From assembly GCF_030268965.1 (NCBI RefSeq), contig NZ_BSSE01000007.1:124001-188000 (forward strand): a stretch of DNA of 64,000 nt. The letters run 5' to 3'. A model generated the notes under the pieces. The model had not been told where the DNA came from and made no database searches. It saw only the letters and a list, made by a program, of their open reading frames with translations. The DNA comes from Microtetraspora sp. NBRC 16547 (GTDB taxonomy: Bacteria > Actinomycetota > Actinomycetes > Streptosporangiales > Streptosporangiaceae). Within the stretch, counting starts at the first letter, position 1. Each line of letters begins with the position of its first letter. The position numbers were made by a program, and so were the translations under genes. This document shows, piece by piece, positions 1-8,405 of the stretch.

Positions 1-321
1 GTCCTTGACCAGGAAGCCGCTGGCCCCGGCGCGCAGCGCGGCGAAGACGTACTCGTCGAGCGCGTAGTTGGTGAGGATCACCACGCGCACGCCGTCGAGC
101 TGGGGATCGGAGCCGATGCTCCTGGTCGCCTGGATTCCGTCGAGGAAGGGCATCCTGACGTCCAGCAGCGCCACGTCCGGCCGCAGCGTGCGGGCCAGCT
201 CGACCGCGGCGCCGCCGTCGCCCGCCTCGCCCACGACCACGATGTCCTCGGCCAGTTCGAGCAGCGCGCGGAAGCCCGCGCGGATCAGCGGCTGGTCGTC
301 GGCGAGGAGGACCCGGATCAC
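1..321 (-). CDS. NarL/LuxR-type response regulator, N-terminal part (runs off the window)
   Basis: The receiver domain of a two-component response regulator, which would be phosphorylated by the adjacent histidine kinase. The 107 visible codons start at GTG 321 and begin MIRVLLADDQPLIRAG. They contain the acidic pair DD, the phospho-acceptor aspartate in DVALLDVRMP, the switch threonine in VVILTNY and the lysine in GFLVKD. This is the whole receiver domain; the DNA-binding HTH domain lies outside the window. The GTG overlaps the kinase stop codon (GTGA), so the two genes are translationally coupled. The NarL family is inferred from the receiver and the DesK-type partner; the output domain is not visible. 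Confidence 0.9.
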   Translation of the reverse strand, partial: MIRVLLADDQPLIRAGFRALLELAEDIVVVGEAGDGGAAVELARTLRPDVALLDVRMPFLDGIQATRSIGSDPQLDGVRVVILTNYALDEYVFAALRAGASGFLVKD

Positions 322-1460
322 GGCCGTTCCCCCAAGGGCAGCTCGGCGTGAACACCGAACCCGCCCTCCGGGCGCGGCCCGGCCGAGAGCGACCCGCCGA
401 GAGCGACCACGCGCTCGCGCATCCCGATCAGCCCCATCCCGTGACCGGCGGCACCGCCGCCGGAGTGTCCGTCGTCCACCACCCGTACGACGATCTTCTC
501 CGGATGGTATTCGGTCGTCAGGGTGATCGTCGCCGGGCCCGCGTGGCGCAGGACGTTCGTGAACGCCTCCTGCACGATGCGGTAGGCCGTCCTGTCGATC
601 TCCTCGGGCAGGTCCCGCCGGTCTCCGACGATGGAGCTGCGCACCGGAAGCCCCGCCGCCTCGGCCCTGGACACCAGCCGGGGGAGCCGCGCGAGACCCG
701 CCTGCGGGGCGTCCAGCTCGGCCTGCCTGAGCACGCCGAGCGTGGCGCGCAGCTCGCGCATCGCCTCGTGACCGGACTCCTTGATCGCGACCAGCGCCTC
801 CCGGGCGCGCTCGGGCCGCTGGTCCAGGAGCTGCATGGCGACGGACACCTGGACGTTGATCACGGAGATGCTGTGCGTGAGCGAGTCGTGCAGCTCCTGC
901 GCGATCCACAGGCGCTCCTCGCCCGCCCGGCGGAGCGCGGCCTCCTCACGGGTGCGTTCGGCCTCGATCGCCCGCTGCTCCACCTCGTGCAGGTAGGCGC
1001 GCCGGTTCCGCGTCACCTCGCCGAGCACCACCATCGCCACCAGCCACCCGCCGAGCAGGTTGAAGCCGTCGCTCGGCGAGGGGTCGGTATCCGAGAGCGC
1101 GATGAGGCCGTAGATGCCCATGTCCATCGCGACGGCGAGAACGATCGCCAGGCGGCGCCGGCCGAGGGTCGCGGCCGTGTAGATCGACACCAAAGCGGGC
1201 GCGGCGGCGAACACCCCCGGATAGTGACAGGCGTAGTAGACCACCGCGCAGACCACCGTGACCACACCGACCGCCAGCGGAGCGCGCCGCCGGAAGACCA
1301 GCGCGGGCGCGGCCACGGTGATCAGCGCGAGGCCGAGGGGGTCCAAGGGGCGCTCGAACGCCCCCGAGCTCGACAACCCGCCGTACGTGCCCGCGACGAT
1401 CCCCGTCAGCGCGCCCAGGGCCATCAGTGCGTCGATCTTCCGGGCTTCCACCATCGACAC
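318..1460 (-). CDS. Sensor histidine kinase, DesK/NarX-like (HisKA_3)
   Basis: Membrane sensor kinase of 380 residues. Residues 10-150 contain about five or six hydrophobic segments with no large extracellular domain. A short coiled linker leads to the HisKA_3 dimerisation domain, with the phospho-accepting histidine at about residue 191 in QELHDSLTHS. The HATPase domain follows, with the N box EAFTNVLRHA and G boxes VVDDGHSGG and GHGMGLIGMRER. It overlaps the response regulator gene by four bases and should phosphorylate it. The stimulus cannot be read from sequence. ATG 1454 is an alternative start two codons downstream. Confidence 0.92.
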   Translation of the reverse strand: MSMVEARKIDALMALGALTGIVAGTYGGLSSSGAFERPLDPLGLALITVAAPALVFRRRAPLAVGVVTVVCAVVYYACHYPGVFAAAPALVSIYTAATLGRRRLAIVLAVAMDMGIYGLIALSDTDPSPSDGFNLLGGWLVAMVVLGEVTRNRRAYLHEVEQRAIEAERTREEAALRRAGEERLWIAQELHDSLTHSISVINVQVSVAMQLLDQRPERAREALVAIKESGHEAMRELRATLGVLRQAELDAPQAGLARLPRLVSRAEAAGLPVRSSIVGDRRDLPEEIDRTAYRIVQEAFTNVLRHAGPATITLTTEYHPEKIVVRVVDDGHSGGGAAGHGMGLIGMRERVVALGGSLSAGPRPEGGFGVHAELPLGERP

Positions 1461-1607
1461 AGTAGGTCACCGGTTCCGGCCGGCCGACACCCGCGCGACG
1501 GAGACCGCGCGTACATCCCCGGTGGTACGCGCGGCACGGCCTACCGCCTACGAAGTACGCGAAATACCGTCCGAGGAAGGACGATCTTGCAGCTCCCCGG
1601 CGGAAAC

Positions 1608-2057
1608 ATGACCCGTATGGACACCCCACCCCTCGTGGCCGGCCGACCGGCCGGTGCCCCTCGCACGCGCCCGCCGGGCTGGATCGTCTGGTGGCTGCGG
1701 ATCGCCACCACCGCGCATCTGGCCGGGGTGCTCGGGCAGGCCGTGCTGGCCGGGCTGTTCGTCACCGGCAACGTGGACATGCTGGTCCAGCACCGTGACA
1801 ACGCCGGATTGACGCACACCATGCTGTACCTCCAGCTCGTCGCCGCGATCCTGCTGTGGCGTCCCGGCAGGGGCCCGAGCTGGCCCGCCTGGGCGAGCGC
1901 GGCGCTCGTCGCCCTGGAGACGGTGCAGGTCATGCTCGGCCTGAACCGCGTCCTCGCGGGACATTTCCCCCTCGGCGTGACGATCTTCGGCGTCTCCGCC
2001 GTGATGGCCGCCTGGACCTGGTGGGGCCTGCGGGCCAGGCGGGGGAGTGCCACGTGA
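1608..2057 (+). CDS. Small four-helix membrane protein coupled to the multicopper oxidase
   Basis: A 149-residue integral membrane protein with four predicted helices, at about residues 24-50, 62-80, 85-105 and 115-137. The N-terminus is proline-rich and the C-terminus is basic. I do not recognise a named family. The stop codon overlaps the start of the multicopper oxidase gene (GTGA), so the two are translationally coupled. A role in anchoring, copper delivery or electron transfer for the oxidase is inference from this coupling. ATG 1617 is an alternative start. The longer upstream open frame antisense to the kinase is a shadow. Confidence 0.75.
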   Translation: MTRMDTPPLVAGRPAGAPRTRPPGWIVWWLRIATTAHLAGVLGQAVLAGLFVTGNVDMLVQHRDNAGLTHTMLYLQLVAAILLWRPGRGPSWPAWASAALVALETVQVMLGLNRVLAGHFPLGVTIFGVSAVMAAWTWWGLRARRGSAT

Positions 2058-3655
2058 CGCCGTCCTCTTCGCCTTCCCGGCGCGGCGTGGTGCCGCCGTC
2101 TTCGCTCTCCCGGCGCGGCTTCCTGGGCGTACTCGGCGGCGGCACGCTCCTGCTCGGCGGCGGCGGGCTCGCCCTCGCGGGCTGCGGTTCGCTCGCCGCC
2201 GAGACCGCGGGCCGGCCACTGGCCAGCGCGCTGCCGCTGCCCGCGCCGTTCACCGTGCCGCTGCCGATTCCCAACGTCGCCCGCCCCGTACGGCCGGGCC
2301 ACTACGAAGTCGTCCAACGCGCGGCCAAGGTGGAGATCATCCCGGGGACGACGACCGAGGTGTGGGGGTTCGACGGCACCTTTCCCGGGCCCACGTTCGA
2401 CCTGCGGCGCGGGAGCCGCACGGTCGTCCGGGTGCGCAACGAGCTTCCGGTCCCGACGTCCACCCACCTGCACGGCGGGGTCACCCCGGCGGACTCCGAC
2501 GGCTACCCGACCGATCTGGTGGTCGCCGCCGGACGGGGTTTCCGGCCGCCCGGCGGGCACTCCCACGCCGGCATGCGGGTCGACCCGGACCAGTGGACGT
2601 TCCATTCCGGGGCCAGGGAGTACGTCTATCCCCTGGAGCAGCGGGCGGCCACGCTCTGGTACCACGACCACCGGATGGACTTCTCCGGGCCGCAGGTGTG
2701 GCGCGGCCTCGCCGGCTTCCTGCTGGTACGCGATGACGAGGACGACGCCCTGCCGCTGCCGAAGGGGGAACGCGACATCCCGCTGATGATCTGCGACCGC
2801 GCCTTCGACGAGGACGGCGCGTTCCGCTATCCCTCGCGGGACCCGAGCCTGCTGCTCCGGGCCGGCGTGCACGACCCGTACATGGAGGGCGTCGAAGGGG
2901 ACGTGATCCTGGTCAACGGTGCGCCGTGGCCGGAGCTGGAGGTGGACGCGGTGCGCTACCGGCTGCGGCTGCTCAACGCGTCCAACGCCCGCCGTTACCG
3001 GCTGGAACTGCAGCCCGGCGGCCGGTTCGTCCAGGTCGGCAGCGACGCGGGGCTGCTGCCCGCTCCGGTGGAACACGGCGCGATCACGATCGCCCCGGCG
3101 GAACGGTTCGACGTGGTGGTGGACTTCTCCGGCTACCCCGTCGGCAGCCGGGTGACGCTGGTCAACACTCTGGGCACCGGACCGGCGCGGAACGTGATGA
3201 GCTTCCGCGTCGCCAGGAAGGCCGCCGACGACAGCGCGGTCCCGGCCCGGCTGTCCCGGCCGGAGCGCCTCAACCGCTCCGCCGCCGCGACCACGCGGGT
3301 CTTCGATTTCCGCAAGTCCGGGCAATGGGCCGGCGCCTGGACGATCAACGGGAGGCCCTTCAATCCGGGCACCCCGCTGGTACGACCCCGCCTGGGGACC
3401 ACCGAGGTCTGGCGCCTCACCAGCGACTTCCACCATCCGGTGCACGTGCACCTGGCGCACTTCCAGGTGCTCACCCGGAACGGCAAGGCGCCCGCGGCCA
3501 CCGACGGGGGCTGGAAGGACACCGTGGACCTGCGTCCGTACGAGGTCATCGAGGTCCTGGTCCGCTTCGAGGGTTATCGCGGGCGCTACATGATGCACTG
3601 CCACAACCTCGAACACGAGGACATGGCGATGATGGCCGACATCGAGGTGGTCTGA
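2054..3655 (+). CDS. Tat-exported multicopper oxidase (laccase/bilirubin oxidase-like) lipoprotein
   Basis: A 533-residue multicopper oxidase that should couple substrate oxidation to four-electron oxygen reduction outside the membrane. The N-terminus has a twin-arginine signal (SRRGFLG, residues 19-25) and a lipobox LAGC with Cys44, so it is probably a Tat-exported lipoprotein. All four copper-ligand motifs are present: HLHGG (about 138), WYHDHRMD (about 202), HPVHVHLAHF (about 460) and HCHNLEHEDM (about 515, with an axial Met). The GTG start overlaps the preceding membrane-protein stop and follows a GGGGGAG ribosome site. The substrate (metal, phenol or bilirubin-like) is not predictable. 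Confidence 0.93.
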   Translation: MTPSSSPSRRGVVPPSSLSRRGFLGVLGGGTLLLGGGGLALAGCGSLAAETAGRPLASALPLPAPFTVPLPIPNVARPVRPGHYEVVQRAAKVEIIPGTTTEVWGFDGTFPGPTFDLRRGSRTVVRVRNELPVPTSTHLHGGVTPADSDGYPTDLVVAAGRGFRPPGGHSHAGMRVDPDQWTFHSGAREYVYPLEQRAATLWYHDHRMDFSGPQVWRGLAGFLLVRDDEDDALPLPKGERDIPLMICDRAFDEDGAFRYPSRDPSLLLRAGVHDPYMEGVEGDVILVNGAPWPELEVDAVRYRLRLLNASNARRYRLELQPGGRFVQVGSDAGLLPAPVEHGAITIAPAERFDVVVDFSGYPVGSRVTLVNTLGTGPARNVMSFRVARKAADDSAVPARLSRPERLNRSAAATTRVFDFRKSGQWAGAWTINGRPFNPGTPLVRPRLGTTEVWRLTSDFHHPVHVHLAHFQVLTRNGKAPAATDGGWKDTVDLRPYEVIEVLVRFEGYRGRYMMHCHNLEHEDMAMMADIEVV

Positions 3656-3683
3656 CCGCGGCAGAAAGCGATCACTCCATCCG

Positions 3684-3760
3684 CGATGAACACACAGGCC
3701 AGGCAACTGCGGCCTTTGCGGTGATTCGCGCGTGATCAATATGGCCTTGCGTGTTCATCG
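3684..3760. repeat. Long interrupted inverted repeat downstream of the multicopper oxidase
   Basis: Arms at 3684-3700 and 3743-3760 pair through ten consecutive bases (CGATGAACAC with GTGTTCATCG), then a small internal loop, then GGCC with GGCC. The 42-base spacer contains a GTGATCA. No T-run follows, so it is not a classic intrinsic terminator. It could be an RNA hairpin ending the oxidase transcript or a protein-binding site. Confidence 0.45.
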
Positions 3761-3870
3761 TGACCCGCCCGCGTGGCGGGTCCAAGGCCGTATGGGTGGG
3801 CCGGACCTCTGCCGGGGCGGGGCTACATTCTGGTGGGGCCGGGACCGGTCCGGGGGCTGTGCGATCGGCA

Positions 3871-3903
3871 TCTGATCATCCATGTGATCAGCATGTGATC
3901 AGC
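3871..3903 (+). promoter_or_regulatory. Array of three TGATCA palindromes upstream of the purine operon
   Basis: TGATCA occurs at 3873-3878, 3885-3890 and 3896-3901. The last two lie inside a perfect tandem repeat of the 11-mer CATGTGATCAG (3881-3891 and 3892-3902). Spacing of 11-12 bp puts all three on one helix face. The array lies 120-150 bp upstream of the permease start, so it is a good operator candidate. The PucR-type regulator at 8406-9953 is the obvious local candidate ligand-responsive factor, but that link is inference. Confidence 0.55.
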
Positions 3904-3926
3904 TTGGAGACGACTACAGGAGGCGG

Positions 3927-3943
3927 CGCCACGGCTCGTGGCG
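3927..3943 (+). promoter_or_regulatory. Leader hairpin between the operator array and the permease start
   Basis: A perfect 7-bp stem CGCCACG/CGTGGCG with a GCT loop sits about 80 bases before the permease start, probably in the 5' leader. It does not match any riboswitch fold I know. Seen directly; any function is inferred. Confidence 0.35.
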
Positions 3944-4022
3944 TTCGCCAATGGACGGGTCAGGCGTGGGCTGTTTTCCTGGGACCGCACCAAATGTCGA
4001 CTTCAAGGTAAAGAGGGGGCCC

Positions 4023-5396
4023 GTGGCCGTCGAGCAACGCGGCATCGAGCTGGTTTCGCCGCAGGAGAGGTACGGCAGGCCCCGCGACCTGCTCTTCCTG
4101 TGGTCAGGCACCACGCTCGGCATCTTCACGCTGGTCTACGGCACGGTCGTCGTGTCGCTCGGCCTGAGCTTCCCGCAGGCCGTGGCCGCGATCATCATCG
4201 GCAACCTGCTGGCGTTCCCGCTGGTCGGCCTGACCAGCCTGCAGGGACCCGCGGTGGGCACGTCCACCATGGCCGTCTCCCGCGCGGCCTACGGCCCCAA
4301 GGGCGCCCGCGCGCTGGGCTTCTTCGGCTGGCTGAACATGGTCGGCTTCGAGGCGGGCGGCATGGTGCTGATCACCTTCGCCGCGCTCGCGCTGTTGGAC
4401 AAGGCGGGCGTCCACGACCAGGGCATCGGGCTGAAGGTCGCCGTGATCCTGGTCGCCGCGCTGATCCAGCTCGTGCTCCCGCTCGTCGGGCACGCGGCCG
4501 TGATGAAGGCGCAGAAGTACTTCACCTGGGTGTTCGTCGCCATGTTCGGGATCATGGCGGTGCTGGTCGGCCCGAAGGTGGACCTCGCCGCGACCGGCGG
4601 CGCCGACTTCGCCACGTTCACGGGCGCGGTGGCGCTGGTCATGTCCGCCGGCGGGCTCTCCTGGGCCCCGCTCGGCAGCGACTACTCCCGCTACCTCCCC
4701 GCGGACGCGAGCAGGAAGGCGGTCTTCGGGTACGCCGCCCTCGGCGGCTTCGTGCCGTACGTGCTGCTGATGACGCTCGGCGCCGCGGTGGCCACCGTGG
4801 TCAAGGATGCGGGTGACCCGATCTCGGGCCTGCCCGGCGCGCTGCCCGGCTGGTTCACGGTGCCCTACCTCGTGCTCGCCATGGTGACGCTGTTCGCGGT
4901 GAACACCACCGACCTGTACTCCTCCGGCCTGAACCTGCAGGCGGCCGGGATCAACGTCAAGCGCTGGGTCGCCGTCGTGGCCGACCTGGTGATCTGCGTT
5001 GCGATCACCTACGTGGCCGTGGTCTCCGACTCGTTCAACACGATGCTGAACACCTTCCTCGGCCTGCTGATCATCTGGCTGGCGCCGTGGGCCGGCGTCT
5101 ACCTCTCCGACTGGCTGCGCCGCAGGGGCAGCTACGACGGCGCGGCGCTGTTCGACGAGAGCCCGGCGAGCCCGTACTGGGGCAGCGGCGGCGTGCGCTG
5201 GTCCGGCATCCTGGCCCAGGTCGCGGGCATGATCGCCGCCGCACTGTGGATCAACTCCACGGCATTCACCGGCTGGATCTCCCAGGCCACCGGCGGCACC
5301 GACTTCAGCATCTTCGCCGGGGTCATCGTGGCGGGCGTCACCTACCTGGCGCTGGAGCGGCGTACCGCTGTGGAGACCGTCCCCGTCGCCGCCTGA
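4023..5396 (+). CDS. NCS1-family purine/cytosine permease
   Basis: A 457-residue membrane transporter with about twelve helices, matching the NCS1 (CodB/PurP-like) cytosine-purine permease family. The N-terminal GRPRDLLFLWSGTTLGIFTLVYG and the first-helix serine/glycine pattern are typical. It probably imports adenine or a related nucleobase, because the next two genes encode deaminases. GTG 4023 was chosen because an AAGAGGGGG ribosome site precedes it; an ATG at 3951 in the same frame lacks one and would add non-conserved residues. It starts a three-gene operon that ends at the hairpin at 8278-8330. Confidence 0.88.
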   Translation: MAVEQRGIELVSPQERYGRPRDLLFLWSGTTLGIFTLVYGTVVVSLGLSFPQAVAAIIIGNLLAFPLVGLTSLQGPAVGTSTMAVSRAAYGPKGARALGFFGWLNMVGFEAGGMVLITFAALALLDKAGVHDQGIGLKVAVILVAALIQLVLPLVGHAAVMKAQKYFTWVFVAMFGIMAVLVGPKVDLAATGGADFATFTGAVALVMSAGGLSWAPLGSDYSRYLPADASRKAVFGYAALGGFVPYVLLMTLGAAVATVVKDAGDPISGLPGALPGWFTVPYLVLAMVTLFAVNTTDLYSSGLNLQAAGINVKRWVAVVADLVICVAITYVAVVSDSFNTMLNTFLGLLIIWLAPWAGVYLSDWLRRRGSYDGAALFDESPASPYWGSGGVRWSGILAQVAGMIAAALWINSTAFTGWISQATGGTDFSIFAGVIVAGVTYLALERRTAVETVPVAA

Positions 5397-5494
5397 CACG
5401 AGCCGCCCGAACCAAGGACAGCCTGAATCCAGGGCAGCTCCGACTGAGGGCCGCCCAGCAAACGCAGCCTGACAACGAAAGGCACGCACACCTC

Positions 5495-7249
5495 ATGGCA
5501 GACCGCCTTTTGCTCGACGTCGCCTACGGGCGGCGCCCCGCCGACCGCATCATCACGGGCGGCACGCTGGTCAACGTGCTGACCGGGGAGATCTACCCCG
5601 CCGACGTCGCGATCAGCGGCACCCGGATTGCGGCCGTGGGCGACCTGCCGGACACGATGCGCGGCCCCGACACCGAGATCATCGACGCCCGCGGCGGCTA
5701 CCTCGTGCCCGGTCTGATCGACGGCCACCTGCACATCGAGTGCAGCAAGCTCTCGGTGACCAGCTTCGCCGACCTGGTCGTCCCGCTCGGAACGACCAGC
5801 GTGGTGTCGGGCCTCGACCAGATCCTGGTCGTGGACGGCCTCCCCGGCGTGCGGCGCTTCCTGGATGAGTCCAAGAACACCGGCATGCGGATCTGGTGGG
5901 GCGCTCCTGCCAAGGCTCCGTACACGGTTCCGGAGTCCAACGTCGGCCACACCTTCGGGCCGGAGCAGCACGCGGAGGCGCACACCTGGCCCGAGTGCGT
6001 CGGCGTGTGGGAGACCGTCCAGGAGATGGTGGAGCACGGCGACCCCGCCGTCATGGACGCCCTCGACCTGGCCGAACGGCACCGGATGCCCGTCTTCGGC
6101 TGCGCGCCGCTGTCCGACACCCGCCGCATCAGCGGGCTGGCGGCGGCCGGCGTACGGCTCGACCACGAGTCCTACTCGCACGAGGAGATGCTGGAGAAGC
6201 TGCGCCTCGGCATCTACGCGATCGTCCGGGAGTCGTCGGTCGCGCACTTCCTGGAGGAGAACATCCAGGTCGTCTCCAAGGTCGGCGCGCGCCGGGTGGC
6301 GTTCTGCACCGACGACGTGCACGCCGCCGACGTGCTGGCCGGCGGCCACATGGACAAGCTGGTCCGGATGGCCGGCAAGGCCGGCGTCGACCCGGTGACC
6401 GCCGTCCAGATGGCCACGATCAACTGCGCGGAGATGTACCGGATCGACCACCTGGTCGGCAGCATCGCCCCCGGCCGCTTCGCGGACGTGCTGATCGTGG
6501 ACTCGCTGGAGGACTTCCGCGTCCGCGAGGTCGTCGCGGGCGGCAGCCTGGTGGCGCGCGGTGGCGCCATGATCACCCCGACCGCGCCGCCCGAGCGCGG
6601 AGACGTGCGGCCGCTGCCGGTCCGCGAGATCCTCGCCGAGGACCTCGTGCTCCGTGCGCCCGAGGGCGCCTCGGAGGTGACCGTGCTGACCATGAACATG
6701 ACGCCGGAGCAGGTGTTCGTGCGCAAGCGCCGCGACGTGACGCTGCCCGTCACCGGCGGGCTGGTCGAGCCCTCGGTGGCCGAGGACGCGCTGCTGGTCA
6801 CCGTGGTCGAGCGGTACGGCAAGACCGGGAACATGCCCGTGGCCATGGTGAGCGGCATGGGCTTGCGCAAGGGCGCGATCGCCACCAGCGCCGCCCCTGA
6901 CGACAACAACATCATCTGCGTGGGCGCCTCGCGCGCCGACATGGCGGTCGCGATCAACGCGGTCGTCGCGGCGGGCGGCGGCCAGGCGGTCGTGGTGGAC
7001 GGCGAGGTCGCGGCGCTGCTGCCGCTGCCGGTCGGCGGCATCGTCTCCGACCTGCCCGCGGCCGAGATGGCGGCCGCCGAGACTCGGCTCGACGACCTGG
7101 CGCGGGAGCTGGGCTGCGCGCTGCCCGCGCCGCTGATGTACCTGTTCTTCCTGTCGATCACCGCGATCCCGGACTACGCGATCACCGACCTCGGCCTGGT
7201 CGACTGCGTGGCACTGGACGTCATCGACCCGATCATCTCGGAGGCCTGA
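5495..7249 (+). CDS. ade: Adenine deaminase (Ade type)
   Basis: A 584-residue amidohydrolase converting adenine to hypoxanthine and ammonia. The metal-binding motif GHLHIE lies at about residues 75-80, and later ligands fall in HESYSHEEM and FCTDDVHAADVL. The C-terminal third carries the Ade-specific domain with the conserved run GMGLRKGAI and PDDNNIICVG. ATG 5495 gives the family start (ADRIITGGTLVNVLTGEIYPADV); the open frame extending to 5087 overlaps the permease and is spurious. It lies 98 bp after the permease and 2 bp before the second deaminase, so the three are probably cotranscribed. Confidence 0.92.
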   Translation: MADRLLLDVAYGRRPADRIITGGTLVNVLTGEIYPADVAISGTRIAAVGDLPDTMRGPDTEIIDARGGYLVPGLIDGHLHIECSKLSVTSFADLVVPLGTTSVVSGLDQILVVDGLPGVRRFLDESKNTGMRIWWGAPAKAPYTVPESNVGHTFGPEQHAEAHTWPECVGVWETVQEMVEHGDPAVMDALDLAERHRMPVFGCAPLSDTRRISGLAAAGVRLDHESYSHEEMLEKLRLGIYAIVRESSVAHFLEENIQVVSKVGARRVAFCTDDVHAADVLAGGHMDKLVRMAGKAGVDPVTAVQMATINCAEMYRIDHLVGSIAPGRFADVLIVDSLEDFRVREVVAGGSLVARGGAMITPTAPPERGDVRPLPVREILAEDLVLRAPEGASEVTVLTMNMTPEQVFVRKRRDVTLPVTGGLVEPSVAEDALLVTVVERYGKTGNMPVAMVSGMGLRKGAIATSAAPDDNNIICVGASRADMAVAINAVVAAGGGQAVVVDGEVAALLPLPVGGIVSDLPAAEMAAAETRLDDLARELGCALPAPLMYLFFLSITAIPDYAITDLGLVDCVALDVIDPIISEA

Positions 7250-7251
7250 CC

Positions 7252-8265
7252 ATGCCTGAGACCATGAAGGACTTCATCGCCGGACTGCCCAAGTGCGAGC
7301 TGCACCTGCACATCGAGGGCACCCTTGAGCCCGAGCTGAAGTTCGAGCTGGCGAAGCGGAACGGCCTGGCCCTGCCGTACGACACGGTCGAGGACATGCG
7401 GGCCGAGTACGACTTCGACGACCTGCCGTCGTTTCTGTCCGTCTACTACGAGGGCATGAACGTCCTGCGCACCGAGCCGGACTTCTACGACCTCGCCATG
7501 GCGTACCTGCGCAAGGCCGCCGCGCAGAACGTGCGGTACGCGGAGATCTTCTTCGACCCGCAGGCACACACCTCTCGTGGCGTGCCGTTCGACGTGCTGG
7601 TCCGCGGCCTGCGCCGGGCGCTGATCGACGCGGAGAACCAGCTCGGCGTCCGCGCCCAGCTCATCATGTGCTTCCTGCGTGACTTCCAGGCCGAGTACGC
7701 GATGGCGACGCTGCTGGAGTCGCTGCCGTACCGGGAGTGGATCGTGGGCGTCGGCCTGGACTCCGACGAGAAGGGTAACCCGCCGGCCAAGTTCGCCGCG
7801 GTGTTCGCCCGAGCCAGGGAGGAGGGCTACCTGCTGACCATGCACTGCGACGTGGACCAGGAGAACTCCACCGAGCACATCCGCCAGTGCGTCGAGGAGA
7901 TCGGCGTCAACCGGATCGACCATGGCGTCAACGCGCTGGAGGATCCGAAGCTCGTCGAGGCCATCAAGGAGCGCGGGCTGGGCCTGACCGTGTGCCCGAT
8001 CTCCAACCGGTACGTCACCGACTCGATGAAGGCCGACGCCATCCGGCGCATGCTTGACCTGGACCTGCGCGTCACGATCAACTCCGACGACCCGGCGTAC
8101 TTCCCGGGTTACGTGCAGGAGAACCTCGTCGCGATCCAGGAGGCGCTGGACCTGTCCCGCGAGGAGCTGGTCCGGCTCCAGCGGAACGCCTTCGAGATCA
8201 CTTGGCTGCCCCGCCAGGTGAAGGACGCCTACCTGGCCGAGCTGGACGCCTACGCCGCCTCCTAG
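7252..8265 (+). CDS. Adenosine/adenine deaminase-superfamily protein (Aah1-like) with altered active-site motif
   Basis: A 337-residue protein of the adenosine deaminase superfamily, closest by eye to the bacterial/fungal adenine deaminase subgroup. Shared features are HLHIEGTLEPEL (18-29), the FFDPQAHT block, IDHGV (about 222-226) and NSDDPAYFPGY (about 278-288). In canonical members the third metal histidine is followed by A-G-E, the Glu being the proton shuttle. Here residues 198-203 read HCDVDQ, so that Glu is replaced by Val with flanking Asp residues. Substrate could be adenine or another 6-aminopurine; operon position supports purine catabolism. Confidence 0.82.
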   Translation: MPETMKDFIAGLPKCELHLHIEGTLEPELKFELAKRNGLALPYDTVEDMRAEYDFDDLPSFLSVYYEGMNVLRTEPDFYDLAMAYLRKAAAQNVRYAEIFFDPQAHTSRGVPFDVLVRGLRRALIDAENQLGVRAQLIMCFLRDFQAEYAMATLLESLPYREWIVGVGLDSDEKGNPPAKFAAVFARAREEGYLLTMHCDVDQENSTEHIRQCVEEIGVNRIDHGVNALEDPKLVEAIKERGLGLTVCPISNRYVTDSMKADAIRRMLDLDLRVTINSDDPAYFPGYVQENLVAIQEALDLSREELVRLQRNAFEITWLPRQVKDAYLAELDAYAAS

Positions 8266-8277
8266 AGACGGCGCGCC

Positions 8278-8330
8278 CCTCTCGGGTCTTTTCGCCGGAA
8301 CGACCGCGGCCGGCGAAAAGACCCGAGAGG
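8278..8330. terminator. Perfect 21-bp-stem hairpin between convergent genes
   Basis: Arms at 8278-8298 and 8310-8330 are exactly complementary over 21 bp with an 11-base loop. The stem contains CTTTTC/GAAAAG, giving short T-tracts in both directions. It lies 13 bp after the deaminase stop and 75 bp from the end of the convergent regulator gene, so it is best read as a bidirectional terminator. Confidence 0.85.
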
Positions 8331-8405
8331 TGCTGCGTTATGCCGGTTCGGGTCCCTTCTCCGTGATTGAGCGTCCCTGGAGGGGACGCTCCGGCGACTG
8401 CGGGG

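Noticed and set aside
1541-3739. 732-codon minus-strand frame opposite the multicopper oxidase
   Set aside because: Arg/Pro/Gly/His-rich composition with no domains; the opposite strand has all four copper motifs.
3684-3760. Riboswitch upstream of the NCS1 permease
   Set aside because: I could not match the conserved core of any purine or related riboswitch; only simple hairpins are seen.
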